In this document: positions 51,871-64,000 of the stretch, in pieces | How positions within the stretch are numbered: the stretch's first letter is position 1 | Layout of the letters: each line of letters opens with the position of its first letter | NCBI GenBank assembly: GCA_965649825.1 | Contig: OZ287698.1 | Span: forward strand, 1,638,768-1,702,767 | Length of the DNA: 64,000 nt | Direction: 5' to 3' | Source: Penicillus capitatus | Lineage: Eukaryota; Chlorophyta | Made by a program: the position numbers and the translations under genes | Notes under the pieces: generated by a model | Seen by the model: only the letters and a program-made list of their open reading frames with translations | What the model was told of the DNA's origin: nothing | Database searches by the model: none

Positions 51871-54800
51871 ATTGTTACGACCCGCAGCCGCCGACGACTT
51901 TGGCGCCCGTTTTCAGTGGACAGCTGTCCACCTTCGTGCAGCTGTCCAAAGAATTGCATAGATTCTTACAATTACTGTTCGAACAGTCTTCGTAATCCCT
52001 ACGCATTCGTCGTTAACCCGTTGCCCGTCGACAAACACGACACCGTCCACCTACACTCGCGACGACTTCGCCGAGACATTCGTCCCCGTCCACCTGACCT
52101 ACATCTATACCCTCCGTGGAGCAAGCAGTGTGCTTCTACGAACCCATCGTCGCGACTGTTGACGGGCAGCACGCGTCGAGGATCGCGTGCTCTCGAACGT
52201 CCGGATGCGATCAGCTTCGGACCCGATCGGTCCGCCGGAAGCGTCCATCGTCCACTCCGCGCAGACCAGCAGCTGGTGTGCCGTCCCCTGCGACCATCCC
52301 GAAATCGACAGGCCGGTCACTGTAATCCGTCTCTCGGCTCCAGAAAAGGGGGTAAAGCGACTGTGACAGGTGCCTCGGCCTCAGAAACACCGGGAAATTC
52401 TGCTGTAACCCGGCCCTCGGCGTCAGAATCGGCAAGTGGGCTCGTGCAACCCGGCCATCGACTCCCGAACAGGGGACGAGCTTCGGTGAATGAGAACGTG
52501 CCTGCGAACTGGGGCTAACACGTAATGCCAGCATCGGAGCGCACCGTCCAGCTTTCTGCGACGTCTGTCCCGTGCGTGGAGCGACTGGTGGGTGCAATGG
52601 ACTCGACTTCGATCATATCGACAAGCGAACAAGTTCCGAGGACCGCGTGCTCTCGAACATGGCGAACGGATTCAACTTCGGACATCATCCGTCACTCGCC
52701 GCGACCAATTGGACGCATGCGCGGGCGAAGTTGCTGGCGAAGTTTCTCGAACGAGCATCGGACATCGACCAGTCGATTTGGTGCAACGCGTTAGACCGGT
52801 CGCGTACGGCGAGGCGACGAAGCCGTATGTACAACGCGGCGCAAATGTGTCAGCGCCGGAGGGAACAAGGGTCCCCCCTTTGCTTCTCTTCCTCGCACCA
52901 TCCGTCGGTCGCCGGAGGGAACAAGGGTCCCCCTTTGCTTCTCTTCCTCGCATTATCCGTCAGTCAGCGACATTTAAATTGTTACGACCCGCAGCCGCCG
53001 ACGACTTTGGCGCCCGTTTTCAGTGGACAGCTGTCCACCTTCGTGCAGCTGTCCAAAGAATTGCATAGATTCTTACAATTACTGTTCGAACAGTCTTCGT
53101 AATCCCTACGCATTCGTCGTTAACCCGTTGCCCGTCGACAAACACGACACCGTCCACCTACACTCGCGACGACTTCGCCGAGACATTCGTCCCCGTCCAC
53201 CTGACCTACATCTATACCCTCCGTGGAGCAAGCGGTGTGCTTCTACGAACCCATCGTCGCGACTGTTGACGGGCAGCACGCGTCGAGGATCGCGTGCTCT
53301 CGAACGTCCGGATGCGATCAGCTTCGGACCCGATCGGTCCGCCGGAAGCGTCCATCGTCCACTCCGCGCAGACCAGCAGCTGGTGTGCCGTCCCCTGCGA
53401 CCATCCCGAAATCGACAGGCCGGTCACTGTAATCCGTCTCTCGGCTCCAGAAAAGGGGGTAAAGCGACTGTGACAGGTGCCTCGGCCTCAGAAACACCGG
53501 GAAATTCTGCTGTAACCCGGCCCTCGGCGTCAGAATCGGCAAGTGGGCTCGTGCAACCCGGCCATCGACTCCCGAACAGGGGACGAGCTTCGGTGAATGA
53601 GAACGTGCCTGCGAACTGGGGCTAACACGTAATGCCAGCATCGGAGCGCACCGTCCAGCTTTCTGCGACGTCTGTCCCGTGCGTGGAGCGACTGGTGGGT
53701 GCAATGGACTCGACTTCGATCATATCGACAAGCGAACAAGTTCCGAGGACCGCGTGCTCTCGAACATGACGAACGGATTCAACTTCGGACATCATCCGTC
53801 ACTCGCCGCGACCAATTGGACGCATGCGCGGGCAAAGTTGCTGGCGAAGTTTCTCGAACGAGCATCGGACATCGACCAGTCGATTTGGTGCAACTCGTTA
53901 GACCGGTCGCGTACGGCGAGGCGACGAAGCCGTATGTACAACGCGGCGCAAATGTGTCAGCGCCGGAGGGAACAAGGGTCCCCCCTTTGCTTCGCAACCG
54001 TAGCAAATGTGTCAGCGCAACCGTAGCAAATGTGTCAGCGCAACCGTAGCAAATGTGTCGGTCGCCGGAGGGAACAAGGGTCCCCCCTTTGCTTCGCAAC
54101 CGTAGCAAATGTGTCAGCGCAACCGTAGCAAATGTGTCGGTCGCCGGAGGGAACAAGGGTCCCCCCTTTGCTTCGCAACCGTAGCAAATGTGTCAGCGCA
54201 ACCGTAGCAAATGTGTCAGCGCCGGAGGGAACAAGGGTCCCCCCTTTGCTTCGCAACCGTAGCAAATGTGTCAGCGCAACCGTAGCAAATGTGTCAGCGC
54301 AACCGTAGCAAATGTGTCGGTCGCCGGAGGGAACAAGGGTCCCCCCTTTGCTTCTCTTCCTCGCACCATCCGTCGGTCGCCGAGGTAACAAGGGTCCCCC
54401 CTTTGCTTCTCTTCCTCGCATTATCCGTCAGTCAGCGACATTTAAATTGTTACGACCCGCAGCCGCCGACGACTTTGGCGCCCGTTTTCAGTGGACAGCT
54501 GTCCACCTTCGTGCAGCTGTCCAAAGAATTGCATAGATTCTTACAATTACTGTTCGAACAGTCTTCGTAATCCCTACGCATTCGTCGTTAACCCGTTGCC
54601 CGTCGACAAACACGACACCGTCCACCTACACTCGCGACGACTTCGCCGAGACATTCGTCCCCGTCCACCTGACCTACATCTATACCCTCCGTGGAGCAAG
54701 CGGTGTGCTTCTACGAACCCATCGTCGCGACTGTTGACGGGCAGCACGCGTCGAGGATCGCGTGCTCTCGAACGTCCGGATGCGATCAGCTTCGGACCCG

Positions 54801-57800
54801 ATCGGTCCGCCGGAAGCGTCCATCGTCCACTCCGCGCAGACCAGCAGCTGGTGTGCCGTCCCCTGCGACCATCCCGAAATCGACAGGCCGGTCACTGTAA
54901 TCCGTCTCTCGGCTCCAGAAAAGGGGGTAAAGCGACTGTGACAGGTGCCTCGGCCTCAGAAACACCGGGAAATTCTGCTGTAACCCGGCCCTCGGCGTCA
55001 GAATCGGCAAGTGGGCTCGTGCAACCCGGCCATCGACTCCCGAACAGGGGACGAGCTTCGGTGAATGAGAACGTGCCTGCGAACTGGGGCTAACACGTAA
55101 TGCCAGCATCGGAGCGCACCGTCCAGCTTTCTGCGACGTCTGTCCCGTGCGTGGAGCGACTGGTGGGTGCAATGGACTCGACTTCGATCATATCGACAAG
55201 CGAACAAGTTCCGAGGACCGCGTGCTCTCGAACATGGCGAACGGATTCAACTTCGGACATCATCCGTCACTCGCCGCGACCAATTGGACGCATGCGCGGG
55301 CGAAGTTGCTGGCGAAGTTTCTCGAACGAGCATCGGACATCGACCAGTCGATTTGGTGCAACGCGTTAGACCGGTCGCGTACGGCGAGGCGACGAAGCCG
55401 TATGTACAACGCGGCGCAAATGTGTCAGCGCCGGAGGGAACAAGGGTCCCCCCTTTGCTTCTCTTCCTCGCACCATCCGTCGGTCGCCGGAGGGAACAAG
55501 GGTCCCCCTTTGCTTCTCTTCCTCGCATTATCCGTCAGTCAGCGACATTTAAATTGTTACGACCCGCAGCCGCCGACGACTTTGGCGCCCGTTTTCAGTG
55601 GACAGCTGTCCACCTTCGTGCAGCTGTCCAAAGAATTGCATAGATTCTTACAATTACTGTTCGAACAGTCTTCGTAATCCCTACGCATTCGTCGTTAACC
55701 CGTTGCCCGTCGACAAACACGACACCGTCCACCTACACTCGCGACGACTTCGCCGAGACATTCGTCCCCGTCCACCTGACCTACATCTATACCCTCCGTG
55801 GAGCAAGCGGTGTGCTTCTACGAACCCATCGTCGCGACTGTTGACGGGCAGCACGCGTCGAGGATCGCGTGCTCTCGAACGTCCGGATGCGATCAGCTTC
55901 GGACCCGATCGGTCCGCCGGAAGCGTCCATCGTCCACTCCGCGCAGACCAGCAGCTGGTGTGCCGTCCCCTGCGACCATCCCGAAATCGACAGGCCGGTC
56001 ACTGTAATCCGTCTCTCGGCTCCAGAAAAGGGGGTAAAGCGACTGTGACAGGTGCCTCGGCCTCAGAAACACCGGGAAATTCTGCTGTAACCCGGCCCTC
56101 GGCGTCAGAATCGGCAAGTGGGCTCGTGCAACCCGGCCATCGACTCCCGAACAGGGGACGAGCTTCGGTGAATGAGAACGTGCCTGCGAACTGGGGCTAA
56201 CACGTAATGCCAGCATCGGAGCGCACCGTCCAGCTTTCTGCGACGTCTGTCCCGTGCGTGGAGCGACTGGTGGGTGCAATGGACTCGACTTCGATCATAT
56301 CGACAAGCGAACAAGTTCCGAGGACCGCGTGCTCTCGAACATGACGAACGGATTCAACTTCGGACATCATCCGTCACTCGCCGCGACCAATTGGACGCAT
56401 GCGCGGGCAAAGTTGCTGGCGAAGTTTCTCGAACGAGCATCGGACATCGACCAGTCGATTTGGTGCAACGCGTTAGACCGGTCGCGTACGGCGAGGCGAC
56501 GAAGCCGTATGTACAACGCGGCGCAAATGTGTCAGCGCCGGAGGGAACAAGGGTCCCCCCTTTGCTTCGCAACCGTAGCAAATGTGTCAGCGCAACCGTA
56601 GCAAATGTGTCAGCGCAACCGTAGCAAATGTGTCAGCGCAACCGTAGCAAATGTGTCGGTCGCCGGAGGGAACAAGGGTCCCCCCTTTGCTTCGCAACCG
56701 TAGCAAATGTGTCAGCGCAACCGTAGCAAATGTGTCAGCGCAACCGTAGCAAATGTGTCGGTCGCCGGAGGGAACAAGGGTCCCCCCTTTGCTTCGCAAC
56801 CGTAGCAAATGTGTCAGCGCAACCGTAGCAAATGTGTCAGCGCAACCGTAGCAAATGTGTCAGCGCAACCGTAGCAAATGTGTCGGTCGCCGGAGGGAAC
56901 AAGGGTCCCCCCTTTGCTTCTCTTCCTCGCACCATCCGTCGGTCGCCGGAGGGAACAAGGGTCCCCCCTTTGCTTCTCTTCCTCGCACCATCCGTCGGTC
57001 GCCGGAGGGAACAAGGGTCCCCCCTTTGCTTCTCTTCCTCGCACCATCCGTCGGTCGCCGAGGTAACAAGGGTCCCCCCTTTGCTTCTCTTCCTCGCATT
57101 ATCCGTCAGTCAGCGACATTTAAATTGTTACGACCCGCAGCCGCCGACGACTTTGGCGCCCGTTTTCAGTGGACAGCTGTCCACCTTCGTGCAGCTGTCC
57201 AAAGAATTGCATAGATTCTTACAATTACTGTTCGAACAGTCTTCGTAATCCCTACGCATTCGTCGTTAACCCGTTGCCCGTCGACAAACACGACACCGTC
57301 CACCTACACTCGCGACGACTTCGCCGAGACATTCGTCCCCGTCCACCTGACCTACATCTATACCCTCCGTGGAGCAAGCGGTGTGCTTCTACGAACCCAT
57401 CGTCGCGACTGTTGACGGGCAGCACGCGTCGAGGATCGCGTGCTCTCGAACGTCCGGATGCGATCAGCTTCGGACCCGATCGGTCCGCCGGAAGCGTCCA
57501 TCGTCCACTCCGCGCAGACCAGCAGCTGGTGTGCCGTCCCCTGCGACCATCCCGAAATCGACAGGCCGGTCACTGTAATCCGTCTCTCGGCTCCAGAAAA
57601 GGGGGTAAAGCGACTGTGACAGGTGCCTCGGCCTCAGAAACACCGGGAAATTCTGCTGTAACCCGGCCCTCGGCGTCAGAATCGGCAAGTGGGCTCGTGC
57701 AACCCGGCCATCGACTCCCGAACAGGGGACGAGCTTCGGTGAATGAGAACGTGCCTGCGAACTGGGGCTAACACGTAATGCCAGCATCGGAGCGCACCGT

Positions 57801-60800
57801 CCAGCTTTCTGCGACGTCTGTCCCGTGCGTGGAGCGACTGGTGGGTGCAATGGACTCGACTTCGATCATATCGACAAGCGAACAAGTTCCGAGGACCGCG
57901 TGCTCTCGAACATGACGAACGGATTCAACTTCGGACATCATCCGTCACTCGCCGCGACCAATTGGACGCATGCGCGGGCAAAGTTGCTGGCGAAGTTTCT
58001 CGAACGAGCATCGGACATCGACCAGTCGATTTGGTGCAACGCGTTAGACCGGTCGCGTACGGCGAGGCGACGAAGCCGTATGTACAACGCGGCGCAAATG
58101 TGTCAGCGCCGGAGGGAACAAGGGTCCCCCCTTTGCTTCTCTTCCTCGCATTATCCGTCAGTCAGCGACATTTAAATTGTTACGACCCGCAGCCGCCGAC
58201 GACTTTGGCGCCCGTTTTCAGTGGACAGCTGTCCACCTTCGTGCAGCTGTCCAAAGAATTGCATAGATTCTTACAATTACTGTTCGAACAGTCTTCGTAA
58301 TCCCTACGCATTCGTCGTTAACCCGTTGCCCGTCGACAAACACGACACCGTCCACCTACACTCGCGACGACTTCGCCGAGACATTCGTCCCCGTCCACCT
58401 GACCTACATCTATACCCTCCGTGGAGCAAGCGGTGTGCTTCTACGAACCCATCGTCGCGACTGTTGACGGGCAGCACGCGTCGAGGATCGCGTGCTCTCG
58501 AACGTCCGGATGCGATCAGCTTCGGACCCGATCGGTCCGCCGGAAGCGTCCATCGTCCACTCCGCGCAGACCAGCAGCTGGTGTGCCGTCCCCTGCGACC
58601 ATCCCGAAATCGACAGGCCGGTCACTGTAATCCGTCTCTCGGCTCCAGAAAAGGGGGTAAAGCGACTGTGACAGGTGCCTCGGCCTCAGAAACACCGGGA
58701 AATTCTGCTGTAACCCGGCCCTCGGCGTCAGAATCGGCAAGTGGGCTCGTGCAACCCGGCCATCGACTCCCGAACAGGGGACGAGCTTCGGTGAATGAGA
58801 ACGTGCCTGCGAACTGGGGCTAACACGTAATGCCAGCATCGGAGCGCACCGTCCAGCTTTCTGCGACGTCTGTCCCGTGCGTGGAGCGACTGGTGGGTGC
58901 AATGGACTCGACTTCGATCATATCGACAAGCGAACAAGTTCCGAGGACCGCGTGCTCTCGAACATGGCGAACGGATTCAACTTCGGACATCATCCGTCAC
59001 TCGCCGCGACCAATTGGACGCATGCGCGGGCAAAGTTGCTGGCGAAGTTTCTCGAACGAGCATCGGACATCGACCAGTCGATTTGGTGCAACGCGTTAGA
59101 CCGGTCGCGTACGGCGAGGCGACGAAGCCGTATGTACAACGCGGCGCAAATGTGTCAGCGCCGGAGGGAACAAGGGTCCCCCCTTTGCTTCGCAACCGTA
59201 GCAAATGTGTCAGCGCAACCGTAGCAAATGTGTCAGCGCAACCGTAGCAAATGTGTCGGTCGCCGGAGGGAACAAGGGTCCCCCCTTTGCTTCTCTTCCT
59301 CGCACCATCCGTCGGTCGCCGGAGGGAACAAGGGTCCCCCCTTTGCTTCGCAACCGTAGCAAATGTGTCGGTCGCCGGAGGGAACAAGGGTCCCCCCTTT
59401 GCTTCTCTTCCTCGCACCATCCGTCGGTCGCCGAGGTAACAAGGGTCCCCCCTTTGCTTCTCTTCCTCGCATTATCCGTCAGTCAGCGACATTTAAATTG
59501 TTACGACCCGCAGCCGCCGACGACTTTGGCGCCCGTTTTCAGTGGACAGCTGTCCACCTTCGTGCAGCTGTCCAAAGAATTGCATAGATTCTTACAATTA
59601 CTGTTCGAACAGTCTTCGTAATCCCTACGCATTCGTCGTTAACCCGTTGCCTGTCGACAAACACGACACCGTCCACCTACACTCGCGACGACTTCGCCGA
59701 GACATTCGTCCCCGTCCACCTGACCTACATCTATACCCTCCGTGGAGCAAGCGGTGTGCTTCTACGAACCCATCGTCGCGACTGTTGACGGGCAGCACGC
59801 GTCGAGGATCGCGTGCTCTCGAACGTCCGGATGCGATCAGCTTCGGACCCGATCGGTCCGCCGGAAGCGTCCATCGTCCACTCCGCGCAGACCAGCAGCT
59901 GGTGTGCCGTCCCCTGCGACCATCCCGAAATCGACAGGCCGGTCACTGTAATCCGTCTCTCGGCTCCAGAAAAGGGGGTAAAGCGACTGTGACAGGTGCC
60001 TCGGCCTCAGAAACACCGGGAAATTCTGCTGTAACCCGGCCCTCGGCGTCAGAATCGGCAAGTGGGCTCGTGCAACCCGGCCATCGACTCCCGAACAGGG
60101 GACGAGCTTCGGTGAATGAGAACGTGCCTGCGAACTGGGGCTAACACGTAATGCCAGCATCGGAGCGCACCGTCCAGCTTTCTGCGACGTCTGTCCCGTG
60201 CGTGGAGCGACTGGTGGGTGCAATGGACTCGACTTCGATCATATCGACAAGCGAACAAGTTCCGAGGACCGCGTGCTCTCGAACATGACGAACGGATTCA
60301 ACTTCGGACATCATCCGTCACTCGCCGCGACCAATTGGACGCATGCGCGGGCAAAGTTGCTGGCGAAGTTTCTCGAACGAGCATCGGACATCGACCAGTC
60401 GATTTGGTGCAACGCGTTAGACCGGTCGCGTACGGCGAGGCGACGAAGCCGTATGTACAACGCGGCGCAAATGTGTCAGCGCCGGAGGGAACAAGGGTCC
60501 CCCCTTTGCTTCTCTTCCTCGCATTATCCGTCAGTCAGCGACATTTAAATTGTTACGACCCGCAGCCGCCGACGACTTTGGCGCCCGTTTTCAGTGGACA
60601 GCTGTCCACCTTCGTGCAGCTGTCCAAAGAATTGCATAGATTCTTACAATTACTGTTCGAACAGTCTTCGTAATCCCTACGCATTCGTCGTTAACCCGTT
60701 GCCCGTCGACAAACACGACACCGTCCACCTACACTCGCGACGACTTCGCCGAGACATTCGTCCCCGTCCACCTGACCTACATCTATACCCTCCGTGGAGC

Positions 60801-63800
60801 AAGCGGTGTGCTTCTACGAACCCATCGTCGCGACTGTTGACGGGCAGCACGCGTCGAGGATCGCGTGCTCTCGAACGTCCGGATGCGATCAGCTTCGGAC
60901 CCGATCGGTCCGCCGGAAGCGTCCATCGTCCACTCCGCGCAGACCAGCAGCTGGTGTGCCGTCCCCTGCGACCATCCCGAAATCGACAGGCCGGTCACTG
61001 TAATCCGTCTCTCGGCTCCAGAAAAGGGGGTAAAGCGACTGTGACAGGTGCCTCGGCCTCAGAAACACCGGGAAATTCTGCTGTAACCCGGCCCTCGGCG
61101 TCAGAATCGGCAAGTGGGCTCGTGCAACCCGGCCATCGACTCCCGAACAGGGGACGAGCTTCGGTGAATGAGAACGTGCCTGCGAACTGGGGCTAACACG
61201 TAATGCCAGCATCGGAGCGCACCGTCCAGCTTTCTGCGACGTCTGTCCCGTGCGTGGAGCGACTGGTGGGTGCAATGGACTCGACTTCGATCATATCGAC
61301 AAGCGAACAAGTTCCGAGGACCGCGTGCTCTCGAACATGGCGAACGGATTCAACTTCGGACATCATCCGTCACTCGCCGCGACCAATTGGACGCATGCGC
61401 GGGCAAAGTTGCTGGCGAAGTTTCTCGAACGAGCATCGGACATCGACCAGTCGATTTGGTGCAACGCGTTAGACCGGTCGCGTACGGCGAGGCGACGAAG
61501 CCGTATGTACAACGCGGCGCAAATGTGTCAGCGCCGGAGGGAACAAGGGTCCCCCCTTTGCTTCGCAACCGTAGCAAATGTGTCAGCGCAACCGTAGCAA
61601 ATGTGTCGGTCGCCGGAGGGAACAAGGGTCCCCCCTTTGCTTCGCAACCGTAGCAAATGTGTCAGCGCAACCGTAGCAAATGTGTCAGCGCAACCGTAGC
61701 AAATGTGTCAGCGCAACCGTAGCAAATGTGTCAGCGCAACCGTAGCAAATGTGTCGGTCGCCGGAGGGAACAAGGGTCCCCCCTTTGCTTCTCTTCCTCG
61801 CACCATCCGTCGGTCGCCGGAGGGAACAAGGGTCCCCCCTTTGCTTCTCTTCCTCGCACCATCCGTCGGTCGCCGGAGGGAACAAGGGTCCCCCCTTTGC
61901 TTCGCAACCGTAGCAAATGTGTCAGCGCAACCGTAGCAAATGTGTCAGCGCAACCGTAGCAAATGTGTCGGTCGCCGGAGGGAACAAGGGTCCCCCCTTT
62001 GCTTCTCTTCCTCGCACCATCCGTCGGTCGCCGGAGGGAACAAGGGTCCCCCCTTTGCTTCGCAACCGTAGCAAATGTGTCGGTCGCCGGAGGGAACAAG
62101 GGTCCCCCCTTTGCTTCTCTTCCTCGCACCATCCGTCGGTCGCCGAGGTAACAAGGGTCCCCCCTTTGCTTCTCTTCCTCGCATTATCCGTCAGTCAGCG
62201 ACATTTAAATTGTTACGACCCGCAGCCGCCGACGACTTTGGCGCCCGTTTTCAGTGGACAGCTGTCCACCTTCGTGCAGCTGTCCAAAGAATTGCATAGA
62301 TTCTTACAATTACTGTTCGAACAGTCTTCGTAATCCCTACGCATTCGTCGTTAACCCGTTGCCTGTCGACAAACACGACACCGTCCACCTACACTCGCGA
62401 CGACTTCGCCGAGACATTCGTCCCCGTCCACCTGACCTACATCTATACCCTCCGTGGAGCAAGCGGTGTGCTTCTACGAACCCATCGTCGCGACTGTTGA
62501 CGGGCAGCACGCGTCGAGGATCGCGTGCTCTCGAACGTCCGGATGCGATCAGCTTCGGACCCGATCGGTCCGCCGGAAGCGTCCATCGTCCACTCCGCGC
62601 AGACCAGCAGCTGGTGTGCCGTCCCCTGCGACCATCCCGAAATCGACAGGCCGGTCACTGTAATCCGTCTCTCGGCTCCAGAAAAGGGGGTAAAGCGACT
62701 GTGACAGGTGCCTCGGCCTCAGAAACACCGGGAAATTCTGCTGTAACCCGGCCCTCGGCGTCAGAATCGGCAAGTGGGCTCGTGCAACCCGGCCATCGAC
62801 TCCCGAACAGGGGACGAGCTTCGGTGAATGAGAACGTGCCTGCGAACTGGGGCTAACACGTAATGCCAGCATCGGAGCGCACCGTCCAGCTTTCTGCGAC
62901 GTCTGTCCCGTGCGTGGAGCGACTGGTGGGTGCAATGGACTCGACTTCGATCATATCGACAAGCGAACAAGTTCCGAGGACCGCGTGCTCTCGAACATGA
63001 CGAACGGATTCAACTTCGGACATCATCCGTCACTCGCCGCGACCAATTGGACGCATGCGCGGGCAAAGTTGCTGGCGAAGTTTCTCGAACGAGCATCGGA
63101 CATCGACCAGTCGATTTGGTGCAACGCGTTAGACCGGTCGCGTACGGCGAGGCGACGAAGCCGTATGTACAACGCAACCGTAGCAAATGTGTCGGTCGCC
63201 GGAGGGAACAAGGGTCCCCCCTTTGCTTCGCAACCGTAGCAAATGTGTCAGCGCAACCGTAGCAAATGTGTCGGTCGCCGGAGGGAACAAGGGTCCCCCC
63301 TTTGCTTCTCTTCCTCGCACCATCCGTCGGTCGCCGGAGGGAACAAGGGTCCCCCCTTTGCTTCGCAACCGTAGCAAATGTGTCGGTCGCCGGAGGGAAC
63401 AAGGGTCCCCCCTTTGCTTCTCTTCCTCGCACCATCCGTCGGTCGCCGAGGTAACAAGGGTCCCCCCTTTGCTTCTCTTCCTCGCATTATCCGTCAGTCA
63501 GCGACATTTAAATTGTTACGACCCGCAGCCGCCGACGACTTTGGCGCCCGTTTTCAGTGGACAGCTGTCCACCTTCGTGCAGCTGTCCAAAGAATTGCAT
63601 AGATTCTTACAATTACTGTTCGAACAGTCTTCGTAATCCCTACGCATTCGTCGTTAACCCGTTGCCCGTCGACAAACACGACACCGTCCACCTACACTCG
63701 CGACGACTTCGCCGAGACATTCGTCCCCGTCCACCTGACCTACATCTATACCCTCCGTGGAGCAAGCGGTGTGCTTCTACGAACCCATCGTCGCGACTGT

Positions 63801-64000
63801 TGACGGGCAGCACGCGTCGAGGATCGCGTGCTCTCGAACGTCCGGATGCGATCAGCTTCGGACCCGATCGGTCCGCCGGAAGCGTCCATCGTCCACTCCG
63901 CGCAGACCAGCAGCTGGTGTGCCGTCCTCTGCGACCATCCCGAAATCGACAGGCCGGTCACTGTAATCCGTCTCTCGGCTCCAGAAAAGGGGGTAAAGCG

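Larger units (their letters stand above)
49062..64000 (+). repeat. 15-kb higher-order tandem array, continues beyond the window
   Basis: Twelve modules in one orientation. A fixed point in the core (GTGGACAGCTGTCC) falls at 49341, 50448, 51916, 53023, 54491, 55598, 57169, 58221, 59542, 60594, 62254 and 63557. Spacings are 1107, 1468, 1107, 1468, 1107, 1571, 1052, 1321, 1052, 1660 and 1303: short and long modules alternate. Cores are nearly identical; length differences come from the VNTR between them. Rare variants (ATGGCG/ATGACG; GCAACTCG/GCAACGCG; TTGCCCGTC/TTGCCTGTC; GGAGGG/GAGGTA) follow the dimer pattern, so spread was by block duplication or unequal exchange. The first module is clearly diverged (left edge). 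The array has no rRNA or tRNA. Confidence 0.97.

Noticed and set aside
49341-64000. Many 200-codon and 128-codon frames repeated through the array
   Set aside because: They are copies of one near-identical core in overlapping frames on both strands. Identity between copies is due to recent amplification, not selection, and several conflict with one another, so I do not annotate them as genes.
49062-64000. CRISPR array
   Set aside because: The 23-bp units lie directly head to tail or next to other repeats, without unique spacers, and the host is eukaryotic.
49062-64000. rDNA intergenic spacer
   Set aside because: No rRNA sequence is recognisable in any module; the array could still adjoin rDNA outside the window, but nothing here shows it.

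Overview
This window is nuclear DNA of a microbial eukaryote, probably an alga or other protist. The lineage cannot be fixed from the sequence. Genes are split by very short GT-AG introns: about two dozen can be placed by hand, nearly all 42-59 bp, often with a CTAAC-like branch point. Core promoters carry clear TATA boxes. The gene content is eukaryotic: Notchless WD40, DUF4206/Rubicon-type zinc domain, CNNM metal transporter, C2-lipase, Vps62-related protein, RPA70-like OB folds and large beta-helix membrane proteins. An APE/RT LINE, LTR retrotransposons and a Fanzor-like fragment are also present. A 100-N assembly gap lies at 19901-20000.

Left part (1-23.4 kb), mostly single-copy genes: a Cys-rich protein tail; an inverted minisatellite element (1.53-2.10 kb); an RPA70-like gene; a multi-exon gene of unknown function; an intact cysteine-dioxygenase-type cupin; a helix-turn-helix plus coiled-coil gene; a secreted Vps62-related protein; a LysM-like secreted protein; a truncated beta-helix gene running into a broken MFS transporter; a damaged beta-propeller lectin-like gene; and a 5 kb beta-helix/Cys-rich/multi-TM gene on the minus strand, whose short introns I could mostly place.

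Middle (24-34.5 kb), a transposon nest: a decayed LINE holds a nearly perfect gag-only LTR element (247-bp LTRs, 5-bp target duplication). A second gag-only element (99-bp LTRs, 5-bp target duplication) lies nearby. There are also LTR relics, a long imperfect inverted repeat, recurring TATA promoter cassettes and a gene with an in-frame 27-bp minisatellite.

Right-middle (34.5-48.7 kb), mixed live and decayed genes: a Notchless pseudogene, a DUF4206 gene, an eight-exon C2-domain class-3 lipase with a complete catalytic triad, a Fanzor/TnpB C-terminal zinc-ribbon fragment, a CNNM gene broken by stops and a promoter cassette, a PH-domain gene and a small coiled-coil gene.

Right end (49.06-64.0 kb): a 15-kb tandem array of about 12 modules running off the window. 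Each module has a core of about 0.95 kb plus a variable VNTR block, arranged in alternating short/long dimers. The core contains the same 41-bp minisatellite and flanking sequence as the inverted element at 1.5-2.1 kb, and one frame encodes an HNH-like CxxC...LDFDHID motif. This shared repeat family is the least explained structure in the window. Many single-copy genes carry one-base frame breaks, several next to homopolymers, so some apparent pseudogenes may be assembly indels.
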